Shown: one piece after another, positions 44,097 to 51,832 of the stretch | Numbering within the stretch: position 1 is the stretch's first letter | Layout: each line of letters opens with the position of its first letter | Assembly (NCBI RefSeq): GCF_015687155.1 | Contig: NZ_JADPQF010000009.1 | Location: forward strand, 33,976 to 97,975 | Origin: Aliikangiella sp. G2MR2-5 | Lineage (GTDB): Bacteria > Pseudomonadota > Gammaproteobacteria > Enterobacterales > Kangiellaceae | DNA length: 64,000 nucleotides | Reading direction: 5' to 3' | Notes under the pieces: generated by a model | The model's input: the letters and a program-made list of their open reading frames with translations, nothing else | Databases searched by the model: none | What the model was told of the DNA's origin: nothing | Translations under genes and position numbers: made by a program

Positions 44097-45218
44097 ATGA
44101 ACTACCATAACGAATTCCTGGAACAGGTAAACGAAGAAGATGTGCTTGGCGGCTTTTGGCCTGGCATTCAGTTGTATTACCCGCCAGTAAAGTATTCGCC
44201 CGCACGCGGCGAGTATGAAACCATGGAAGATGCCGTTGAAAGACTGAGAAGACATGCTCACAACTGCCCTGCACATACCCTGCTGTTTGACCTTGAAGAT
44301 GGCTGCCGTCAAAAAGAAATGAGTCGTGAGCTGCTGCGCAATGAGCTACCTAAGTTCCCGGAGCGAAAATTCCAGATTGCGGTCAGAATTAATCCGTTCC
44401 GTACCGAAGAGTACGAAAAAGACCTGGAAATGATTCAGGAGGTAGCTGAATATATCGATGTAATTATCCTGGCTAAAGCAGGTGAAATGTATGGGCCAGC
44501 AGAGATTCGCGATCTATCTTCATGGTTGGTAGGAGTAAACCCCGACATTGAAATTCAACCGATTATCGAGCATCCTCGTTCGCTGAAAATAGCACCGGAT
44601 TTAATGGCCTTCTCTACTGTTAAACATGTTGTCTTTGGGATTCACGACTTCTCCAAAGCCATGGCTATCCATCTTACTCCAGAAGGCTGGATCGACGAGT
44701 TAAAAACCTACTTACGTAACCTCTTACTGGAAGCAAGAATCTCCGGAACTGGGGTTATAGGGGGTGTGGAAGTACTTATTAACGACACACCAATGCCCGA
44801 AAAAAATATTGAGCCTCATGACGTCAGACGCTGGTTAGATTTGCACGGCGATCATGAAAGCCATGTCGTTCACCGCCACGCTACCGTCGAGGCTCAAATG
44901 GGACTGACCGGAAAGCAGGTTATCCATCCATACCACATCCACCTTTGTAAGGTTGCCTTTACTCCCTCACCGCTGATTATTCAACGTAATGTAAACATTC
45001 TTAAGGCAGCAATCGATGCCGATGCCCTGCTAGGTGGAGCGATAAAATTCGAAGGTGAAATGCTGGATCCCCCGATGTTTGGTAAAGCCCTGCAAACGCT
45101 ATTAAGAGCCTACGCATTGAAGTCTCTCTCGCCTGAAGACAAGCTTTTTGCCATGGATGTTCTGAAGAAGCTACCGATCCATGTGATCCGAGAAAACTGG
45201 CCATACGGAAGGATTTAA
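44097..45218 (+). CDS. HpcH/HpaI (CitE-like) aldolase/lyase 2
   Basis: A 373-residue CitE-superfamily protein, longer than usual because of N- and C-terminal extensions. The acidic motif 'HTLLFDLEDGCRQKEM' (about 61-76), an Arg-containing 'IAVRINPFRTEEYE', the metal Glu in 'QPIIEHPRSLKIAP' and the Asp in 'VFGIHDFSKAM' are all conserved, so it is probably catalytically active. 'GLTGKQVIHPYHI' is the usual CitE C-terminal motif. It is the first gene of an operon: 3 nt to the CoA ligase, with the next lyase and hydratase following. The substrate is a CoA thioester by family; its identity is unknown. Confidence 0.75.
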   Translation: MNYHNEFLEQVNEEDVLGGFWPGIQLYYPPVKYSPARGEYETMEDAVERLRRHAHNCPAHTLLFDLEDGCRQKEMSRELLRNELPKFPERKFQIAVRINPFRTEEYEKDLEMIQEVAEYIDVIILAKAGEMYGPAEIRDLSSWLVGVNPDIEIQPIIEHPRSLKIAPDLMAFSTVKHVVFGIHDFSKAMAIHLTPEGWIDELKTYLRNLLLEARISGTGVIGGVEVLINDTPMPEKNIEPHDVRRWLDLHGDHESHVVHRHATVEAQMGLTGKQVIHPYHIHLCKVAFTPSPLIIQRNVNILKAAIDADALLGGAIKFEGEMLDPPMFGKALQTLLRAYALKSLSPEDKLFAMDVLKKLPIHVIRENWPYGRI

Positions 45219-45221
45219 GCA

Positions 45222-46907
45222 ATGACTGCGAAATCAGAAAAAACCTCCAGGTTCGATACCTATTTAAATCAGGTAGATGGTGAGTGGCAATGGACTCTTC
45301 CGCAAGAATTTAACATTACCCAGGCGTGTGTTTGTTCTCATGTAGCTTCCGGTAATGGTGACAACATTGCGCTAATTGTGGAAGATCATGCTCTGGGAAC
45401 CAAGCAACTGAGTTATCAATCGCTGGATGAACAGAGCGCGCGTCTGGCCAATGCGCTAAGCTCAAATGGTATAGTGACCGGGGACAGGGTATTAATCCGA
45501 CTCCCCAACTCGACCGACTACCCGGTTAGCTTTTTCGGTTGTATCCGACAGGGTGCTATCGCAGTGCCTACCTCGACGCTATTGGCGGCTTCAGAAGTTG
45601 CCTATCTGGCCAAGGACTCAGGCGCCAAAGTATTGATAGCAGCCAAGTCAATGTGGCAGGAATTAAAGAGCCTGCTGGATGAAGATACTCAGCTTGAAGC
45701 CATCTACCTTGCCGGGCCGGGAGATCTCCCTGAATCTCCGCAAAACTCGCCAGTCAAGTTGTGTGACTTTGAACAACTACTGGTTGAAGCTTCAGCGCAA
45801 CATCAGGTAATTGCTTCTTCACCACATGATCCGGCTTATCTGGTTTACACCTCAGGGACCACGGGCTACCCAAAAGGCGTGCTCCATGCGCACCGCTCTC
45901 TTATCGGCCGCTTGCCTGCCAGCCGCTACTGGTTTGATTTTAAGCCGGGTGACCGCATCATGCATTCTGGAAAATTCAACTGGACCTATGTTCTGGGTTC
46001 TGCACTGATGGATCCACTATTTCATGGGCAGACAGTGATTGTCCACGAGGGACCTAACGATGCCAATACCTGGCCGGAACTGATTAAGAAACACAACTGC
46101 ACCATATTTATCGGCGTGCCAACTATCTACCGTCAGATCATTCAGAAAACCCAGTTTGGCGCGAAAGACGTTCCATCACTTCGCCATTGCATGAGCGCCG
46201 GAGAGCATCTTTCGGACGAAATGCTACTTGCCTGGCGAGACAGGTTCGAAATGGATGTCTATGAAGCTATCGGTATGTCAGAGTTTTCATACTATATTTC
46301 CCAACATAGAGGAGCACCGATTAAGCCTGGAGCAGCGGGTTTTCCGCAACCCGGACACAATGTCATGCTACTCGACGGTGAAGGGGAACCCAGTAAACCA
46401 GGCGAAGAAGGTATGATCGCCATTCCGGAAAATGACCCGGGACTGTTTTTAAATTACTGGCAACTACCAGAGGAAACTGAAAAAGCTCGCCATGATGGCT
46501 ACTTTTTCACCGGTGACTATGCACGAATGGACGCAGAAGGCTATATCTGGTTCCTGGGAAGAAAAGATGACATTATCAATACTTTCGGTTATCGCGTTTC
46601 CCCCCATGAAATTGAGCGAGTGATCAAAACTCACCCCAAGGTCGCTGATTGCGTCGCGCTGGGAGAAGACATTGCCAAAGATAAGACACTGGTCAGTATC
46701 TGTGTCATACCGGTTAAAGACAGTGAACTAACCGAATCCGAATTACTAGAGTTTGGCAGCCAACAGCTTGCCAAATATAAAGCGCCCAAGATTGCCCATC
46801 TGTATGATGACTTTCCCAGGACCAAAAACGGTAAAGTCCTTAGAAAACAGATGCTACAACAACTGGCAGAAATAAGAGCGCAACAAGAAAAGGGAGAAAC
46901 CGCATGA
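45222..46907 (+). CDS. AMP-forming acyl-CoA synthetase
   Basis: A 561-residue ANL-family ligase that activates a carboxylic acid to its CoA thioester via an acyl-adenylate. The P-loop 'YTSGTTGYPKGVLHAH' (about residues 207-222), 'YEAIGMSEFSYYIS', 'TGDYARMDAEGYIWFLGRKD' and the catalytic C-terminal Lys in 'RTKNGKVLRK' (about 536-545) are intact. The sequence is nearest in style to benzoate/medium-chain acyl-CoA ligases. In context it would activate the dicarboxylic or short acid whose CoA derivative is processed by the adjacent lyases and hydratase. Its stop overlaps the next ATG (ATGA). Confidence 0.88.
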   Translation: MTAKSEKTSRFDTYLNQVDGEWQWTLPQEFNITQACVCSHVASGNGDNIALIVEDHALGTKQLSYQSLDEQSARLANALSSNGIVTGDRVLIRLPNSTDYPVSFFGCIRQGAIAVPTSTLLAASEVAYLAKDSGAKVLIAAKSMWQELKSLLDEDTQLEAIYLAGPGDLPESPQNSPVKLCDFEQLLVEASAQHQVIASSPHDPAYLVYTSGTTGYPKGVLHAHRSLIGRLPASRYWFDFKPGDRIMHSGKFNWTYVLGSALMDPLFHGQTVIVHEGPNDANTWPELIKKHNCTIFIGVPTIYRQIIQKTQFGAKDVPSLRHCMSAGEHLSDEMLLAWRDRFEMDVYEAIGMSEFSYYISQHRGAPIKPGAAGFPQPGHNVMLLDGEGEPSKPGEEGMIAIPENDPGLFLNYWQLPEETEKARHDGYFFTGDYARMDAEGYIWFLGRKDDIINTFGYRVSPHEIERVIKTHPKVADCVALGEDIAKDKTLVSICVIPVKDSELTESELLEFGSQQLAKYKAPKIAHLYDDFPRTKNGKVLRKQMLQQLAEIRAQQEKGETA

Positions 46908-47800
46908 GCTTTCAATATCGTCCGCGTCGCAGCGTGTTATACGTTACCGCACACGAACCAAGACATATAGAAAAAGCGAGAAAACTGCCGGTCGATACAA
47001 TCGTTTTTGATTTGCAAGAGTCTGTACCGCCGCAGCATAAAGAAAACGGACGAGCACTGCTGATCAAGTCATTGGAGAACAATGACTTTGGATATTCAGA
47101 AAAGATTATTCGAATCAACTCTCTCGACTCAGATTGGGGAATGGATGACTTGCGCGCAGCCGTGAGCTTGAATGTCGACGGAGTTCTCTTTCCAAGTGTC
47201 GAGAGCGGAGGTCAACTCAAGGCGGCTATCGCCACGCTGGATGAACTAGGCGGAAGTCATCTGGACGTCATGGCAAATATTGAAAGTCCAAAAGGCGTGC
47301 TGAGAGCGGAAGAAATTGCAGGCGCCAGTAATAGATTAAGCGCAATTGTGATGGGAACTACCGATCTTGCCAATTCACTACGTATTAACCTGACCCAGGA
47401 TCGCACAGGTCTGTTAACCAGTTTGTCCATGTGTATTCTTGCTGCACGCGCGCACGATCGATGTATTATCGATGGACCTCACTTTGATTTAAAAAATATC
47501 GAAGCTTGTGAATTTTCCTGCCGACAAGCCAGAGATCTTGGCTTTGATGGAAAGGCTGTCATCCACCCGGTTCAGCTGGCCTATACCAATGATGCCTTCA
47601 CCCCCAAAGGCGAAGACGTTAAACGCGCCAAAATGATTATCGAAGCTATCGGAGAAGCTCACGAACGAGGCCGCAGCACTGCGGTAATTAATGACCGTTT
47701 GATAGAGCCTTCTCTTGAACAATGGGCCAGACGTGTCATCGCACTCTACAACCAGGTGCATGAGTTGGGTCAGAGTGAATTAATTGGTCCTGAAAAATAA
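46904..47800 (+). CDS. CitE-like CoA-thioester lyase 3 (Mcl/CitE type)
   Basis: A 298-residue lyase, the closest of the three to classical citryl-CoA/L-malyl-CoA lyases. It has 'RRSVLYVTAHEPRHIEKA' at the N-terminus, metal ligands in 'ANIESPKGVLRAEEIA' (about residue 128) and 'MGTTDLANSL' (about 152), and 'DGKAVIHPVQL' near the C-terminus. The usual DLEDSV motif is changed to 'FDLQESVPPQHK', i.e. LQES for LEDS, which may affect substrate binding. It is translationally coupled to the CoA ligase. Candidate activities are malyl-, beta-methylmalyl- or citramalyl-CoA cleavage or condensation. Confidence 0.8.
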   Translation: MSFQYRPRRSVLYVTAHEPRHIEKARKLPVDTIVFDLQESVPPQHKENGRALLIKSLENNDFGYSEKIIRINSLDSDWGMDDLRAAVSLNVDGVLFPSVESGGQLKAAIATLDELGGSHLDVMANIESPKGVLRAEEIAGASNRLSAIVMGTTDLANSLRINLTQDRTGLLTSLSMCILAARAHDRCIIDGPHFDLKNIEACEFSCRQARDLGFDGKAVIHPVQLAYTNDAFTPKGEDVKRAKMIIEAIGEAHERGRSTAVINDRLIEPSLEQWARRVIALYNQVHELGQSELIGPEK

Positions 47801-47847
47801 CCTAATGACAATCTTGCTTTTCTAGCGAGCAGTAAAAGGATAAATGA

Positions 47848-48927
47848 ATGAGTAAAGCGGGACGAAGACTGGCAACTCCGGAAGGAAACTTTTTTGAAGA
47901 TTTTTCCATCGGTCAAAAGTTTGTTCACGGTGTACCCAGAACCATAACTCAGGGAGATTCTTCTCTTTACACTGCGCTCACCGGTAGCCGTTTTGCACTC
48001 CACTGCGCAGACACTGTCGCTAAAAATTGTGGATTTAACACCACTCCGCTGGATAACTTTCTGGTTTTTCATATTGCATTTGGAAAAACCGTCAACGACA
48101 TTTCGCTGAATGCAGTGGCGAATTTGGGATATGCTGAAGTAAAATTTTATCATCCCTGTTTTGCAGGAGACACTCTGTCAGTCACTAGTGAAGTAATTGG
48201 CCTTAAAGAAAACTCCAATGGTAAAAACGGCGTTGTCTATGTACATTCACAGGCAATAAACCAGTCAGCTCAACTAATTGTGAGCTGGATCCGCTGGGTG
48301 ATGGTCGAAAAACGTCAATCATCAACACCTGATACCAGGCCACAAATTCCTGAATTTAGCAAAACACTCGACGCCACAGATATACCTCTACCGGAAACGC
48401 TCGACTTGTCCGGCTGGAAAAGTTCCGACGGCGATAACCAGTACCGATTTAATGATTTTGAGATAGGCGACAGTATCTTTCATCGTGATGGCATCACGAT
48501 TAACGACAGCGATCACTCACTGGCAACCCGCCTCTACCAGAACAACGCCCGAGTTCATTTCGACCAGAAAATGATGGACTCCAGCCACCATGGCAAGCGA
48601 CTGGTTTACGGCGGACACATTATTTCGCTGTGCCGAGCTCTTTCCTACAACGGCCTGGGCAATGCACTCTGGCTTTGCGCTATCAATGGCGGCACCCATG
48701 CCAATCCGAGTTTCGCCGGCGACACTATCTATTGCCATAGCGAAATCATCGATAAGAAAAGGGTTGAGGGAAGAGACGATTACGGATTGCTTCGCTTGAG
48801 AATGCTGGGCATAAAGAATGATTCCCCCGACCTGATGGAGTTTATGTACCGTCAGGATAATGGTCGTACTCGCTATCATGATAATCTAGTGCTGGATCTG
48901 GATTTTTGGGCACTGGTTTATCGTTAA
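47848..48927 (+). CDS. Double-hotdog MaoC-family hydratase (mesaconyl-CoA hydratase-like)
   Basis: 359 residues consisting of two hotdog (MaoC-like) domains (about 15-160 and 190-350). It resembles mesaconyl-CoA hydratase/beta-methylmalyl-CoA dehydratase (Mch): 'GNFFEDFSIGQKFVHGVPRT' at the N-terminus, 'YHPCFAGDTLSVTSEVIG' in domain 1, then 'FEIGDSIFHRDGITINDSDH' and 'NPSFAGDTIYCHSEI' in domain 2. Mch interconverts beta-methylmalyl-CoA and mesaconyl-CoA, which would sit directly next to a methylmalyl-CoA lyase. It ends the operon and is convergent with the PLP enzyme gene. Confidence 0.82.
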   Translation: MSKAGRRLATPEGNFFEDFSIGQKFVHGVPRTITQGDSSLYTALTGSRFALHCADTVAKNCGFNTTPLDNFLVFHIAFGKTVNDISLNAVANLGYAEVKFYHPCFAGDTLSVTSEVIGLKENSNGKNGVVYVHSQAINQSAQLIVSWIRWVMVEKRQSSTPDTRPQIPEFSKTLDATDIPLPETLDLSGWKSSDGDNQYRFNDFEIGDSIFHRDGITINDSDHSLATRLYQNNARVHFDQKMMDSSHHGKRLVYGGHIISLCRALSYNGLGNALWLCAINGGTHANPSFAGDTIYCHSEIIDKKRVEGRDDYGLLRLRMLGIKNDSPDLMEFMYRQDNGRTRYHDNLVLDLDFWALVYR

Positions 48928-48944
48928 GTATTCTTCCACACGAA

Positions 48945-49871
48945 TTACTGGCGAAGCCCCTGTAAGCCTCCACAATGAATAAGAAGAATACGGCTTCCAG
49001 CTTCAAAGTAGCCACCTTCTATCAAGTCGATCGTCGCGAAAAACGATTTTCCGCTATAAACTCTTTCAAGCGGAATATGGTATTGAGCTTCAAACTTTTC
49101 GATAAAACCATCTAGCTCACTAGTCGACTTGGCATAACCGCCAAATTCGTATCCTTTGATCACCCGATGACTATCTTGCCAATGTTTTTCCAGTAAATGG
49201 TAGCCAGCTTCTTCCTGCGCTAATAACTGGTTAAGGTGCTGCTCAATTTCATCATCGTTCTTAAGGACAGCTACCCCCAATACTTTTGTTTGCAATTTCA
49301 TATAACGCGTAGCTTGAATATAGCCCGCCATACTCGTACCTGTTGCACTGGCAATCACAATATAATCATAGCTTTTTGGCACTTCCATCAAAGACTCAAT
49401 GGTTCCTTTAACGGCTAATCGGTCAAAGCCTCCTTCAGGTATCCAGAAGCTCTCCTCTTCAAGTTTCGGTGGAGCCTCCCTAAGCTCACGAAACGCTTGC
49501 CGATCGACAAGATGGATAGTGGCTCCCCAGCGCAGTGCATCTTTAAGCATTGGGGTTAAAGGCTGTTCTGGATAACCGCGAACATAAAGTTTAACTTTCC
49601 AGCCTAGAAGATAGCCGATGTAGGACACTGTATGAAGCAAATTGGAATACCTTCCTCCCATTACCGCAACGCTGCGACTCCCTTGTTCCTCAATAGCTAA
49701 TAAGAGGTGCTTCAACTTCCGCCACTTGTTGCCGGAGATGAGCGGATGCAGCAGATCGTCGCGCTTTATTTCCAGACTAACTTTCATTTTCTCTGCAGAT
49801 GGGTGCAGAACCGGATGTACAAGGGAGTTTCCTAGCAGTGAATACAGATGTGATACTTTGCGAAATTGCAC
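48945..49871 (-). CDS. PLP-dependent D-cysteine desulfhydrase / ACC deaminase family enzyme
   Basis: A 308-residue fold-type II PLP enzyme. The Schiff-base lysine is in 'LISGNKWRKLKHL' (about residues 45-57). 'GGRYSNLLHTVSYIGYLLG' follows in place of the usual GG.QSNH, and the phosphate-binding glycine-rich loop is 'IASATGTSMAGY' (about 174-185). The family includes D-cysteine desulfhydrase and 1-aminocyclopropane-1-carboxylate deaminase. The QSNH to RYSN change at the substrate-contacting motif makes the exact activity uncertain. No partner genes are evident. Confidence 0.75.
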   Translation of the reverse strand: MQFRKVSHLYSLLGNSLVHPVLHPSAEKMKVSLEIKRDDLLHPLISGNKWRKLKHLLLAIEEQGSRSVAVMGGRYSNLLHTVSYIGYLLGWKVKLYVRGYPEQPLTPMLKDALRWGATIHLVDRQAFRELREAPPKLEEESFWIPEGGFDRLAVKGTIESLMEVPKSYDYIVIASATGTSMAGYIQATRYMKLQTKVLGVAVLKNDDEIEQHLNQLLAQEEAGYHLLEKHWQDSHRVIKGYEFGGYAKSTSELDGFIEKFEAQYHIPLERVYSGKSFFATIDLIEGGYFEAGSRILLIHCGGLQGLRQ

Positions 49872-50006
49872 GATAAAAAAAGCAGTAATGATGGGCGAAA
49901 GAAATTATAAACAGGGTAATGAAAAAAGAAAGGCTAAGGGAGAAAAAAGTGCTCAGTTAGCGAGAAAAAAATCGACAAACCAAACGGACGGCCAGATGAT
50001 TATCAC

Positions 50007-50225
50007 CTAGCCATTTACGACTTGAGCGGAAGTAACAAGCCAGGAAGTATCTTTTCGGCGCCGATCCTGACGCTGACGTCTGTCCAGACCAAAGTTTCTT
50101 AATAGTGTTTCGACTTTCTCGTTACGACCACCTCTACGACGTTCAATACGACGTTCCGGCCCAACGTATATCCTTTCACCATTAATTACTCTGAAATTAC
50201 TTTCTTGCGATACAGACTTGTTCAT
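50007..50225 (-). CDS. Small Arg-rich protein (unknown function)
   Basis: 72 residues from the ATG at 50225, which has a GAGGA ribosome-binding site; an upstream ATG at 50345 would give 112 residues but has no comparable site. The protein is strongly basic, with two arginine-rich motifs of the same type: 'GPERRIERRRGGRNE' (about 21-35) and 'GLDRRQRQDRRRKD' (about 45-58). Such GxxRR...RR motifs recur in small gammaproteobacterial proteins without assigned function. Nucleic-acid or acidic-surface binding is plausible. It stands alone. Confidence 0.6.
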   Translation of the reverse strand: MNKSVSQESNFRVINGERIYVGPERRIERRRGGRNEKVETLLRNFGLDRRQRQDRRRKDTSWLVTSAQVVNG

Positions 50226-50773
50226 TATCTGGTCCTCATTCCAACATTCGACCTGTACTGGATACTGCGCAGAGCCTTTGCAAGCAATAGATTGCTTTCC
50301 CTGGTTCCACACTAAACCCGACATTCTACAGGCCAGTTCCTGCAATTTTAGTCGTTATTGGTCAAAATTCAAACTATAACCGGATAACCGGATCGATTTT
50401 GGCGATTAAGCGCCATCATTGTGAAAAAGCAACCATTTAACATCCAGAAGAGAGATTCCTTTGTTATCAATAACTTAAAAAAAACATTTTTCACTAACAA
50501 AGGGTAATAAGGAATATCATTCGCAGAATACAGCGTAATTATTTACATTCAGTATTTTAGGCTTAACTCTCGTTTTTTACGCCCTACTTTTAAAGTTAAT
50601 CTTTTATGACCTATAAAATATCGCACTAAAAGTATAAAAAAGGGCTAAATTTGTATTCTGAATTTAATCGATTAGCGATATATGTCATATTTCTGTCAAA
50701 TACAACCTCTAGAATGCCGAGCGTTCACAAATCTAAATATATAAATTATTTAATATCTATCGGAGAATAAGTA
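50226..50773. other. Intergenic region upstream of the porin gene
   Basis: About 548 bases without a supported gene. There is a repeated ATAACCGG (near 50380-50395) and a small hairpin TGGCG/CGCCA near 50399-50414. The last 200 bases are AT-rich, as expected for a strongly transcribed porin promoter, with a TAGAAT -10-like hexamer at 50710-50715 but no good -35. Confidence 0.4.
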
Positions 50774-51733
50774 ATGAAAATCAAAACTTTCGCTTTATCT
50801 AGCCTGGCGCTAGCGACTATGGCTGCTACAGCTCCAGCGTTTGCGGATGACGAGTGGGTTGATGTTTACGGCAAAATCATGGTGACCCTGGACAAAGTTG
50901 ACAACGACGGTGGCGACGATCAGTGGGAAGTTAACAGTAACGCTTCTCGCTTTGGCATCAAAGGAAAAGGCGAAGCAGGTTCTCTGGAAGCATTCTACCA
51001 GTTGGAATGGGAAGTTGACGTTTCAGATAGCTCTAAAAGTTCTGATGACCACATTAAATCTCGTAACCAAATTGTTGGCGTACGTGGTGGATTCGGTGAA
51101 GTATTCGTTGGTCGTCATGACACTCCAACCAAAAAGCTTCAAAAGAAAATTGACCTTTTCGGCGACCTAAGTGGCGATATCAAGTACACCTTCAACGGCG
51201 AAGAGCGTGCTGACAATATCGTTCAATACACTACCCCGAAAATGGGTGGCTTCAAAGCTAAATTGGCTTTCGTTCCTGGTGAACAAACTGACGTAAATGA
51301 TGGTCTGGCTGACGGAACATCTTTGGCACTTGAATACAAAACTGGTGATTTAAATCTGGGTGTATCTTTCGACTCTGACATCGAAGGTACTGACGTTGAC
51401 ACAATGCGCGCAATGGCACAGTACAAAATGGGTGACTGGCAGTTTGGTTTGATGCTTCAAGACACTGAAGTTGCTTCAGGCGAATCTTTCGATGGCACTA
51501 TGGCCAGCGTAAAATACTCAATGGGTGACAGCGCACTTAAGCTTCAGTTGATCGATTCAGACATCTGGCAGTCAGGAGTTGCGAAAGCAAAATACGGCTC
51601 ACAAACCTCTATCGGTTATGACCGTAAACTTGGCAAGAAAACTACTTTCTTCACTTACTACACTATGGGTGAAGTTGCAGAAAGTGGCTTAGATGACAGC
51701 ATCTTCGGTCTTGGTCTTGTACAAAAATTCTAA
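50774..51733 (+). CDS. Gram-negative general porin
   Basis: 319 residues with a signal peptide (about 1-24, ending APAFADD) and a 16-strand-type porin body. Conserved elements are 'VDVYGKIMVTLDKV' at the start, 'SRFGIKGKGEAGSLEAFYQLEWEV', 'RNQIVGVRGGFGEVFVGRHDTP' (the usual 'G.G....G....' porin motif) and a terminal '...GLGLVQKF' ending in Phe. The mature protein is acidic and Gly-rich. Outer-membrane trimeric channel by family. The start is supported by CGGAGAA upstream. It is monocistronic and followed by a strong terminator. Confidence 0.92.
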   Translation: MKIKTFALSSLALATMAATAPAFADDEWVDVYGKIMVTLDKVDNDGGDDQWEVNSNASRFGIKGKGEAGSLEAFYQLEWEVDVSDSSKSSDDHIKSRNQIVGVRGGFGEVFVGRHDTPTKKLQKKIDLFGDLSGDIKYTFNGEERADNIVQYTTPKMGGFKAKLAFVPGEQTDVNDGLADGTSLALEYKTGDLNLGVSFDSDIEGTDVDTMRAMAQYKMGDWQFGLMLQDTEVASGESFDGTMASVKYSMGDSALKLQLIDSDIWQSGVAKAKYGSQTSIGYDRKLGKKTTFFTYYTMGEVAESGLDDSIFGLGLVQKF

Positions 51734-51798
51734 TGTAGGAACTCAATTTGAAGACGCTTGATGATATGAGCGTCCCATATATTCCTCAGAGTATTTTT

Positions 51799-51823
51799 AG
51801 CGCCTTTCACAGGCGCTTTTTTA
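51799..51823 (+). terminator. Terminator of the porin gene
   Basis: Stem AGCGCCT (51799-51805) / AGGCGCT (51811-51817) with a 5-nt loop and a run of six T. Confidence 0.88.
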
Positions 51824-51832
51824 TTCTCTTGA

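Noticed and set aside
47770..48153. 127-codon minus-strand frame across the lyase 3/hydratase junction
   Set aside because: Antisense to two supported genes of one operon, with no independent ribosome-binding site.
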